DNA from: Crotophaga sulcirostris
Taxonomy: Eukaryota; Chordata; Aves; Cuculiformes; Crotophagidae
Length of the DNA stretch: 64,000 bases
NCBI GenBank assembly: GCA_013397455.1
Contig: VYZB01000024.1
Coordinates: 1,884,905 to 1,948,904, forward strand
Reading direction: 5' to 3'
Of the stretch, positions 12,301 to 24,300 are shown one piece after another. The notes below the pieces were generated by a model. The model was given only the letters and a program-made list of their open reading frames with translations. It did no database searches and was not told the origin of the DNA. The first letter of the stretch is position 1; the number at the start of each line of letters is the position of its first letter. A program made the translations under genes and the position numbers.

Positions 12301-15300
12301 AAGGTATTTGTTTCTTTGTGGTAACAGATCCCAAATACTGGTGGAGAGACTTTTTTTAGGTAGTTTGATACTGTTTCTTATCCTTTTGGCAGTGTATTTC
12401 TGTTGAGTTTCTTTCAATATGTAGTGTGTGGTGGGGTTTTGCTTCTTATGGATTTATAGCACTCATATGTAGAACAGTTCCTTTGGAAAGGACAGTCTCT
12501 GAATATATTTCAGCCTGTTGTTACCTAAATAGAAAATGAATCATATTGGATTTTTTACTATTTTCATGCCTATGCCTCACCTATGTAACACAAGAAAGCA
12601 AAGAGTGCGTCTATTGATAAGCATCAACACAAAAGAATCAAACTAAATACAACCATTTTCTAAAGTGGCTTCTTACATGCAACCATTCTGGTTTCTCTGG
12701 CATCCTTATGATTCAAACAGGTGCTTTTGTTTTCATCTCTTGTGTATAGTTATTAAGCACAAAATAGCTAGAAAAGTCAGGTAAAGCACAGGTAGCTAGA
12801 AAAGTAAGTTGTTTGTGAAGTCCTTGGCAAAAACTGATGTTGAGGTATGTTACAGTGGCAGGAGGTGCTAGTGCTTGGAAGGCAGATGAATTGCAAAATC
12901 AAGTGTATAAAAACAATGTCATGGGACAAGATCCTGAAGAAAATATTTGCAGTCATTGGTCTTTGAATGTATGTAATATATATGTATTTTCGTAGAATGC
13001 ATATTTGAATAGAGAAAAATAATGTATATTGAAATACTGATTTTTTTTTTAATTCCCTCCCCCTTTTTTCACCTTTTTAGTGTATCCACAGATTCACAAA
13101 TAAAGCTAAAAGAAGTCAGGAAAGTGAAGTGCACTGAAAATCCTCATCAACAAAGAACAAATGAAGCACTGGAGGTATTGTATAACTCAGTTGACAGCTG
13201 ATCTAGATATAGTCAATATATTGTAGATACTTTGGGTTCTAAGATGAAATTTAGCTATGCACTAATGTTAGGTAGTATTAAAGTAACTATCATCTTAGTA
13301 CTATGCAATACTACCAGACAGTCCATGTTAGAAGAAAATGTTTTAAATTTCGCTGGCAAACATTTCTGGAAATTATGAGCGATAGAACTTGCTTTATTGG
13401 TCCTGGCATTAAATTATTTTTGTTTTAATTTCTTCTCTGAAACAAGACATTCAGGCTGAGTGCTTCTTACCAAAGTAGGAAAAAATAGTGTTCAAATTCA
13501 GGGATTTCTTCAGGAGTCTTTAAAATATTAAGACATTTCTTAAAATACTAGTTATGAAAGAAGAGTAATTTAAGTGAAATCTTAGTACTTTTGAAGTACA
13601 GGCAGCACAGTGTAGGGGAAATTTTGAAAAAGTAAACCCAAAGATCATAGAAACCAAATGCAAATGGAGGACACCATACATTACTCTCTTCATCCTGCTG
13701 GAAACCTGGATCAAAAATTCTACTTTTGAAAAATAGCAATGCTGTTTTGTACTGTGATCCTGTGCTGTCGCACCTGTTTTCTCTGCATCTGACACTTCAA
13801 ATAGTGCTGGAAGAAGAGTTGTTGCAAACGCCATGTTTAACGTTAATTTTGAAGCGGAAACAAGGCAAAGTCTTTTACCGAGTTCTTTCATGTTGTGGCA
13901 CAAAATTATGTGATTTGCATGAAATGAAAATAACCTAACTATAGGGAAAAAAAATCTCAGATTGAAACTTCTAAAATTAATGATAAAAGCACAAATATGT
14001 GATACGAAAATTCATGGTTTTCTTGCAGCTTGCTAGTGGAATTGAAATGCGGAATGATCTGGATGTTGTTCAATTGCTAGAAAAACAGTACCAAGAAAGA
14101 TTAGAAGAAGAAATAGCAAAGGTACTGTTTTTATTTTGTCACTTTAAAATATGTTTTAAAAATACTGTCATTTTCATTTGCTGTTTCTGAAAATTCAGAC
14201 AGTTGCGATGCCATATGGTAGCTTTTTGTTTAATTTATTTAGAAGGATTTGTTTAATTCTGATTTTGAACAGGAAATTCTTAAAAACAAATAAAATTTGG
14301 AAACAATTTGGGTTTTTTTTTTAGTTCATGGAACTCAGGCCATTCTGTGATTCAAAGGGACCCACAGGGGTCATAGAGTCCAACTCCTATCCTTGCATAG
14401 GACAATCCCAACATTCACACCATGTGTCTCGGGGCATTGTCCAAATGCTTCTTGAATATTGTCATGCTTGGCGCCGTGACTGCTTCCTTGGGGAGCTGTG
14501 CCAGTGCACCACCACCCACTGAGTGAAGAACCTCTTCATAATATCCAACTCAGCCCTCCCCATGCACATCTTCCTGCTGTTCCCTCAAGTCCTGTCATTG
14601 GTCACTAGCAAGAAGTTGTCTATCCTATTCCTAACTCATAATTTCTTTTCAGATAGGGGCTGATGGTCCTGTTTCGCTTTAAAACTTCAAGTAAAAGAAA
14701 CAACATAAAACCATACCTGACACTAGAATTTCTTTTAAAAATCCAAAGACTTAGAGTAGATTTCTTGCAGTTCAAAAGACTTTGCATTTAACAGTTTCAC
14801 ACTATTTTCTGATCATACTTTGTTGTGTGTTTTAATATATTATGTAAAATGCATAGTTTTTATCTGCATCTGGTGACTTTCTCTAAAACATGAGAAGTAA
14901 AATTAAGATTTTATAGGTAAAGTATATTGAAACGTTTGTGGATTTACTTACTATTTGACTTATGGAAAGGAAGAGTTAGGTGTTTTCAAGTGTAACACTT
15001 CTTTATTTATTACATGATATTTTTTTCACACTTTTTGTAGCTTATGCTGTAAATGGCTGTCTTCTAAATCTAGAAGAGAAATACTCAGGGTAGGAAAAGG
15101 TGTTTATTTGGAAGGAGGTACTTAGTGATACAAAAGTTACCAGCCTGTTGCAACTGCAACTGTGGCTATTTAGTGCCAGTAGAAGTTATTCTGGTCAAGT
15201 AAAATTCTAATGCTGGATATCAAGCACATGGCACTGTTGTCTTTAGCCAACCAGATTTCCATGTGAAACATTTACAAAGGATGATTGGTTAGATAGAGGA

Positions 15301-18300
15301 AGGTTGGCACAGCTACGCTTATGTCAATATGCCAGGACTATCTGAAGTCACTTTATAGAATCTTTTTAAAATACAATTAAATTATCCTGTGCTAAATAGT
15401 GTATTCTAATTGAAAATAAATAAATAATTGAAAATAAAATAGTTCAGACCTTTTCTTACTTTTATTTATGTTACTGATGGTCAGCAGTGATATTTCTTCA
15501 GCAACAGGAGATACTGTGAAACATAAACTAATAACAGAATTTTCTTATTTATTTAGGTAATCGTCTCAATGAGTGTATCATTTGCCAAACAGACTGAACT
15601 GTCAAGAATTGCTAGACAGAAGGAGGAAAAAGCACAAACGGAGGTTGTACATCAACAGGGAATGCATTTTGAAACTGAAAAGCAGTGTAATGAAGAGATT
15701 GATGGCCCTCTTAGAAAAGCACCAAGAAAAGGCAGTGAGCGTGAAGAAGAATTGAAGTCACTTTGCAAGGAACTCAGTGAGGAGTCTGGTGAGATCAGCT
15801 CACCTGGAGAACAGCTTCATTCTAATGACAAGTCTTATTGTGTATTAGGACAAACCACACATGAATCAGAGATTTCTGAAGAACTGTTTTCCCATGTCAA
15901 AGGGCTTATGGCAGAAGAAACACCGGTAAGTGTAAGAAAAATTGGCAGTGTATAACACCATGTCCGATTGATTACAGTTCCTTTCAATGTGAAAACGGCA
16001 AAGAAAGAAATTAACATAAATATTCTATTTAATTATTTCCCTTTCCCTTTAAAAGGGGTGGCAACTTTCGACCTAAATTATCTACTCTTCTTTCCTGTGT
16101 TCTCCCTGACTATCATGACATTATGCTATACTGTTAGGAAAGGAATATGACACTGTTTACATGAAAATAGATTATTCCATTTCATGGGTGAGACCATATT
16201 GCAGGCAATAAATTGTATAAAGACTTTCTGCAAACTAAACTACAGTCTAGTGTTTACACAGGGAACAGGTTAAAAACACTAAAGAGTTTGAGTCTCTTGT
16301 GATAAAGGATGTCAGCTGAACACAAATTGTAGAAGTGATATTTGAAATACATATTTAGCATTTCACGAACTTGGGGCAGGCGATAAGGTGCGGATTAAAT
16401 ATGGTAGAAAGTAGTCAGAAATTGACTCCACAATTTCATCCTAACTTTATTTTTTTAATTAAATTTGGCAATAATTGAAGCAAAAATAACACTTTTAAAT
16501 TTGTAACAGTTAAATATTCTGATCTTGTATTATCTTGATAGTGAATGAACAGTGATATTCCTGTTTTGTATGATACTGCTCTCTCAAACTTCTGATGTTG
16601 TTCACACACGCTCACACGCATGTATGTCTACCTCTGCATTTTCTGTTGACATTCCCGCCAGCTAAAAACCATAAAAGTTAACACTGTTAACATAGTTATT
16701 TTAAAAAAAGCTTGATTTTTAAATTGAGAATGGTTCTAAGTCTGGGCCTTCCAAGAGGCAAGCAACAAGATAATGCTTTCATGGTAGCTACTTTAATTGT
16801 GTAAGTATTTTCTAAAATTTATTTAAATATTTACTAGAAACTGTTACAGAACATAAAATGCTAAAAGCGTTCCAATTTTCAGTGCTACAGTGGGGTGACA
16901 GCATCAAACACAGAAACATCACATCAGCTGTTGTTATATGAGGAACGTTTGGAAGACATGCGTCAGGAGCTAGTGCGGCAGTATCAGGAACATCAGCAGG
17001 CAACAGAATTATTGAGGCAAGGGCACATGCAGCAAATGGAACGTCAAAAAGAAAATCAAGAGCAACTCTTGGCAGAGCTTGAGAGTCTTAAAGTGCAACT
17101 AGCAGAGGTAATATGGGGTTTGACTCAATGAGTTAACATTGGGTTAACTAAGGGACACTACTGGGAAATTTATATTTATTTATACTTGTATCTTGCTATA
17201 TGTTTAGAGATACATTCACTATACACATTCATACACACACAAGTTTGTGTGTATGTATATGAACGCGTATATGCATATATGTGTAAAAGACATATTTCTT
17301 TAATCAAAGCTCTGTCAGTGGTGGATCATTAATTTCTGTTAATAATTAAGTCTTTAAAAATAGTGTCGTTATAGACTTGTCTTCAAGGATTCCTTCCTTT
17401 GAAAGACAAAGTAAACAGAATTCAGAAAAATCTGGTTTGGTCTGGTTTAATTTTATCAATGTAACATTACAGAAGTGCACACAGAAAGAGTAATAAGTGA
17501 ATTCTAAAACTCTTGATTTCATTGTGGAGCGGAGCTTTAAGTTCCTTCAGACTTATTCTAGTTCTGTTCTGTTTAAATTTGGGCTCAAGGAGCTGGAGAA
17601 CTTGGACAGGCAGTCACTTACATGATAGGTGTCTTTCTGTCACTTATCCTGATAATATTTCCTTTCAGTCTATACATACTTTCTCCTTTTACCAGCTTGT
17701 TGATTTGCAACTGCATCTTTCATCAGGGCTTCAAATTCCTGAATCTGATGAAAAACATTAAGTAGAACTATGCTGCTGACTTTTCTCCAGTTTTTAATGC
17801 CAAGGATGTTTATCTGTAAGAACTGCATAGGAATGTGTGCATTATGTTTAAGCCATGAACACTTCTAGCTCTTTTAAAAGAGAGTATGTGTAGACTTTTT
17901 AGAAAAGGAACTTATTTTCATCTTTTTTTCTTGTGTAAAACATGTACAATAGCTTGTAATATTTAGAAATTAACCTTCCAGTTTGCATTGTGACCACTGT
18001 GTTACATAAAAGCATAAAAATTGTATGAAAATCTTAAAGAAGTTGTAAGATACCAAAGGTATTTATTAGCTGTGTTCCGTTTTAGAAAGCTTTCAGTGTT
18101 TTTGTAACCACTTTAAGAAATGGACTGAAATTTCACTGTGCAGAATATCTAAAAAATTAGAAGTGACAGGACTCACTAATACTCAGAAGCTTAAAAAAAC
18201 TGTGTGTGCCTCTGTAACATTTTTTCTTAGCGGGTCTCAATGGAGAATGACAGCCTGGCTGCAGAGAGAGAGAGAATGCTTTTAGAAGAACTGGAATCAT

Positions 18301-21300
18301 TAAAACTACATTCTGTACCTGGAAAAGAGAGGCTGTTTTGTAAACTACAAAACAACAGCACACAAACGGAGGTAAATATGGACTTTGACTTTCTTGGCAG
18401 CTGTGGCATGTAAAACCAGTAAGATTCCTTTTTGCTGCTACTCTTTTTATGTAATATATTTTCCTGAAAGATACTGGGTATTGCTTGAACAGAGCAGGTT
18501 TTAGAATCAAGAAGTGGTACTGGTAGACACAGTTTTTACTTCACAAAAGCAGGAACTATTTAAACAGATTGAGGGTGGGGATTATTACTATAGCTATTTG
18601 CTCAGGTAAACTCACATTTTCATATTGCTATAGCAACACCAACAGGAAGTACAAGGCCTGTTTAATCAGTGTAACAAAGTTCTATCTAATAGGCCCTGCC
18701 TTGGATTTCCTGTTTTGTTTTTATTTATGTTTTAGGTCAGTTTTCTCTGTGCAGGAGGTGTATTCCTTGATTTGTAATTTCGTGCACTTCTCTTAACAGA
18801 ATAACTAATTTAGGGTTTAAATTTCGTGTTGTTTAGCCTATAAGAAGAATATATGGCATGACAGGATTTCTGTCCTTTTTGTCTTCTCTCCCTCTGCAAA
18901 AGCTTACTCAGAATGAAAATGACGGCCAAAACGATGCGAGAGAGCAGATCTTTGAGGACGAAGATGGAGGAAAAAAGCCTGAAACATCTTCAGCTCTTCT
19001 TTGTAAAGAAAGGTGCTTAGAACTGTTAGGAAAACAGATTTTTTTTTAAATTGAGAATTGTGTTCTTGTTGTTAAAATTAATAATATCTATAAGCTTTAT
19101 TCTAATGATAGTGGATTTTTTTATTCTAAGTAACCCTATTTCTAAGTTTACATACTTTCTTTAGACATTTTTTTTAATAAAGTCCAACAATGTAATGGCC
19201 TAGAGGGTGAGGCAAATCTTAGCCCGTTTTACTGTCATTCGTATTACACATATACATCATTTATACATATGTATTTGTATACGCGTTGTATGTACATATA
19301 TGAAATATGTTTATATGAGTAGAATTGTTGTATTTAATAATACCTTTTGACTGTTCTGTAACTTTTTTGATATGTGTAGAGGAACAATCTTTTTAATTGT
19401 CACTGTGAGAAAGAGTAAGTTCATAATGAATAACAGGCAAATACAGACCTCTGTTTTAAAAGAATAACTAGATAATATACCAAGATAAAAGTACAAATAT
19501 TGATAAGTAGTTTTACTTTTTACATATTTTGTAAAAAGAATGACTTTTAACACAAATGTGCTTTTAGTATTTATATATATGATGTGCGTTTTAGTCTTTA
19601 TAAAGAAATCTTAATTTTACTGTTTCAGCTGCAGATTTTTCCTGGTTGCAAGGGTGTATAAGGGATAAAAACCACTTTGAAAGCAGGGGAAAAATCAAAG
19701 AACTGATCAGTTTCTCTTCTGCAGGCATGTTTTGCAGAAAGCTAATGAGAAACTCGTGAAGATTCTTTTAGAAGTTGTGAAGACAACTGTGGCCATGGAG
19801 GAGACAATTGGTCGCCATGTTCTTGGATTACTGGATCGAACTGGGAAAGTCCAGCCTTCCAAACCAGCTGGATGGGACCCAGAAACAGAGGAGTCAATAA
19901 AACCCGGTATCCATGTGGGTTTTGAAAAAGGTACTGCTTGTATGTTTTTTCTGGTTCATAACAAGTAGTATTTGCATACTTTGATTATACATTTAAATAA
20001 ACTGAATTTTGAATTTTTAAATTAAAAATAAACTTTATTTTGGAAAAAAAACCCAAACCCCAAGCTATGTTGTTTGAATGGATGTGACATTTCGGCTTAA
20101 GGGACATTTCAGGAGTTTTCTGGATCACACCCCAAACCAGTTAGGACTCATATGTAGGGTCCTGTTGCAAAATCTGCAACAGAATGGGAAAGTGATTGAG
20201 AAACACAAAAATAAATATGTTCTGTTGAAGGAGACAAAGAGAAAGGGAATGAAAATGGCTCCATGGCATCTTCCACCAACTTTATGCCTTCCTCTGTGTG
20301 TATGGGGAGTGGGAGCTAGTGTCAAAGGCAGTATCTCTGCTAGTGCACTTGATGTACAGGGATGTTGCTGGTCACTGAGGCCAGCTGGCATGGGGCAGCC
20401 TGTATATATATGCTTTTGGGTTTCCTTAGCCTCCTAAAGAGGGTAGTTGCATGCAAGTAGCCTTTTGGAAACAGTCCCAGGAACTTTCTAACTGCCAAGA
20501 CTCGCCCATCAGCTGTTTGGAGGAGCGCTAGTTGGCACAAGCCGAAAAGGGCATTTTAACGTAGTTAATTGCTTACCAGTATGTAAGAACTCTCCCAGGC
20601 TCTGTCTAATTTCTTGTGACTGTAGTAGGATATCGTCCGTCCATTTCTCTTGTATAAGAATAGTCGATCTATCATATTGCTGTTTAGGTAGAGTTTAGGT
20701 ACCTTTAAGGTTGTGTACATTCATCCTGGATCTTATGGGTAGTCAATGCACAACAGATTAGTTCAACTTGAAAGACATTATCTGGATTTGACTGGAATTT
20801 TAACTTCTATGAATGAGAAAACTGGAAGCCAAATACTACATTTCAATATTAAGAGAGCATCTACTTCAGAGCAATAATACAAATGGAAAATGAAGATGAA
20901 CTTTACCTCTTTCATTCAAAATGTAGATTATTAAATATTACTGTTTCCTCTGACTTTAAATATAGGTCACATGAAACCTTGGGGCAAGTTAAGAGAGGAT
21001 GTATGACTTCGTAGCACAGTGGAATCTCTCTCAGTTAATTGCTCAAAAGGTTATCTGCAGTGAAATGTATGCAGCTGCAGTCTCTTCCGCTTTTCAAGTT
21101 AACAGCACCTTTACACTTGTACTGCTGTTTCATTAAACAAATCTCGTAACTTTTGTTTTCTGCACATTTCACTGTATTTAATTGTGAGGAAAAGTATTCT
21201 TTTTAAAAATCAGACTTTTGAGGCTGTGCCTTCTTTGCAAAATATTAGATTGGGCAACTAAACTTCTGGTCATAATTTTTGATACTTGTCCAGGAGACCT

Positions 21301-24300
21301 TGAAGATTGAGAACATCTGCTGCTATAAGGGATCACTTCTTTCAAATGAAGTATTCTTGTGCTTTACTTTGGGGTGGGAAATTAATAGAATTTGCTTACA
21401 TTAAAGCATGTAAAAGTGTTTTTGACCACTGTTAACTATTTCCCACACAGTCTCCTAGCCAAATAGTGAAAGGAGCAATGACCAGCTCAAAGTTTATCGC
21501 CACCTCCTTCTGCATTCTGAGCTAGTCTTAAATTTTTTGAAAACTTCATCTTCGATAACTGTTCTGTATTAAACCCAGCAATTTATAAATATTCTTTGTA
21601 TTCTTTGTGTTCAAATTGTATAGTCAGAGGTAATAAAAGGTATTGGGATTCTCACAACATACATTGCTCAAAGAAACTAAAAACACGTTCTAGTTTTGAA
21701 GGCAGTGATCACAGGTAGTCACAGTTACCTGTTATTGCAGTATTGCTTAGTGCATTCACTGCACAGAGTTCATCATTATATCATGCCTATTCGGAGAACG
21801 TGCACTGTTGCTTTTCTCCCTCATTCTAATTTGCTGAGAATACTGCTCCCTTTTCTCAGATAATAGCTGTGTTTACAAAGTGCTAATACATGGTTGTTGC
21901 ACTTTGCTACTCTCCTAGGGGCTTGCTCTGCAAGGGCACGTACAGTGCACAGTACAGGCGTTTTGCCTGCTCCTGCACAGCAATGTGTATACTTGTATCT
22001 GTCACTAATTATTATCATTAACTATTCTTAGAATGGATTGCTTGCATTACGTATATGTAGAAAAACAGTTGAAGTACCTTTATTTGGTATTTTGGGTGGG
22101 TACATTATAGACTCATGCCTGGCTTTCATAATACTACTGTCTAAATGCACAACTTGCCCAGTAATTGGAATGTGTTTTTAATTCCTTCTGATGAAAACAC
22201 TCTCTTAAACAGGAGAGAACTCTTCCATTCTGTGAGTGATGAAGATTGCCTTTTTTAACTCTTGTGTTTGCTATTGATGTATTTTGAAAAAGCACATAAG
22301 GTTTCACTATTCTTTGACAAAGAAATGATGCTTTGTAATGTCCCCTCTTGGTATAGAGCGGCATTTGAGCTGTCCACATGCCAGTTCTTTATTCCAGCAT
22401 TCATTTTTGCATGTTTCCTTATGTTCAGAAATAATTGTGAAAGGAAGAGAAATCAAAGAAAAGAGAGAGGATTAAGGAAGACTCAAGCTTACAGTGGCTA
22501 TAGTGCATGAATGCATAGTTTGTAATGTATCTCTGATGTAGTATTCACAGTTCTCTTTTTTTGTCCTTTCAAAATGATACAACAGCATCCTGGCTGTGAA
22601 CGTAGTTCTGCTGCTGGGGTCAGACAGCCATAGTAGCAGTCGTGCTGTTCCATCAACTGAAGTATTTGAACCTTCTTCAAATGGAATTAGATGACAAAGT
22701 CTGTTAGTGTTTTCAGCAACAGGACTGTTCTTATTAATTTCCTGTACTTGCACTGAATGACCTGAGAGGATATAAGCTTTTAAATTTTTTTCCCCATTGT
22801 TTTCTGGAAGTAAGAAATAGGTAGACGCTACCTTTATGTTTTAGCCTGTATGTGTTATTTTCTAATACCTAGCCAAACAGATCTGCCTTTTTAATTACTT
22901 AGGAAATTTGTAGGAATAAATTTGTACCAATAAAAATCTGAAGGGTTCAATTAAGTGAATTCTCTCTGACCTTCTGAATGCAATTCATATTTATTGACAA
23001 GCAAAACTTGGCTTGCTAGTTTTGCTGAGTTTCAGCATTTTAAAAAGCTGAGTCATTGAGGTCACATACTTAAAACCACAACCTGATTTATAGAGCATAT
23101 AGAGGTTTATCTAGAACCTTGCTTAGGTTATTGGCTAACACAGGGTTTTATTTCTAGCAGAGTGAGTGAAGTTCAAATTTCAGTCATAAAAGTTATTATT
23201 GGAAGTGAACAGCATTTGTGCAAAGTTATCTGGTGAGTTAATGACATCTGGAGATTTGGGCCTGGAATCACTGTGACAGAGCCGCCAGGCTTTGCTGTTC
23301 TCCTCCCTAAGGTATTGTACCTTGAGTAGAGGGACTGCAGTAATGCAAGTTGCTCTGGAGAATCCTGTGCAGTTATGGCACATTAAACCCTCTTACCTAC
23401 TTTCTGAGCTCCTTGTTTCTGAACATTGTACCATGAACAAGGTAGTAAATAGCTTTTTACTCTGAACTGCCTGATTTTTTTGTTTTCAGCTTGTCACCCC
23501 TAATAATTCCACAAAGTAGAATCCCAGTAGTTAACTGAGGTAGTAGCTCTACATGACCCAAAATATGTATTGCTTCATAAATGTCACTTGGCAGCTCATA
23601 AGCAACTTCTGTATCTGAAACCTCTGAGAAAGCACTGTATAATTAAGTACTTCTATTAAGATTTAGTGGGCCGTGACATCTGACGTGCTTAACTGCAAGG
23701 TTTGTGGCAAAGGAAACAGTATAAACCATTGTTGGATTGGGGGTTTTTTTATTACAAGGAGAGAGTTTACGCAGGAAGAAAACATTTTTATTTGGACCAG
23801 TTATATTCTGTGTGTTATTTTATGTCAGCAGAAAACGAAAATTGGGGAACAGGGAACTTGGGTTTAATTCTGTTGGGATGGGAGATTGAACAGCATTCTA
23901 AGGCTTAGTGAAATGAGGTTAGATATTCAACTGCCAGATGCAGTTAATAAGACTTGACAACATTTCTATTTCTTGCTTCCACTACTGAAAATCTTCTGGA
24001 AAGATGCGTACTAAGATCATTTTCAGGGCAAAAAGATACAGACATTTTCACTTTCAGGTTAGGAAGACATCTAACATGAACTCCTGTTCTTAAGTGCCAC
24101 TTTGTAGAAATTATAATATGGACATTACGTTTATTACTTGCCATTGATTTTTCTATTTGAGTTGACAACCCTACAGTATAAACAGAATTATTACAGGTTG
24201 TTGGTGCTGGTGATACTTTTTCCTTTTTTTATCCTTGAGTGTAGTAAAGTTTCCATGTGCCAAATCATACTTCAGGTGACAGCTCTCTTTTTCTTTCCTC

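Noticed and set aside
17230..17255. Perfect 10-bp inverted repeat catacacaca / tgtgtgtatg
   Set aside because: It arises from adjoining CA and TG dinucleotide runs. It is simple sequence, without a conserved context.
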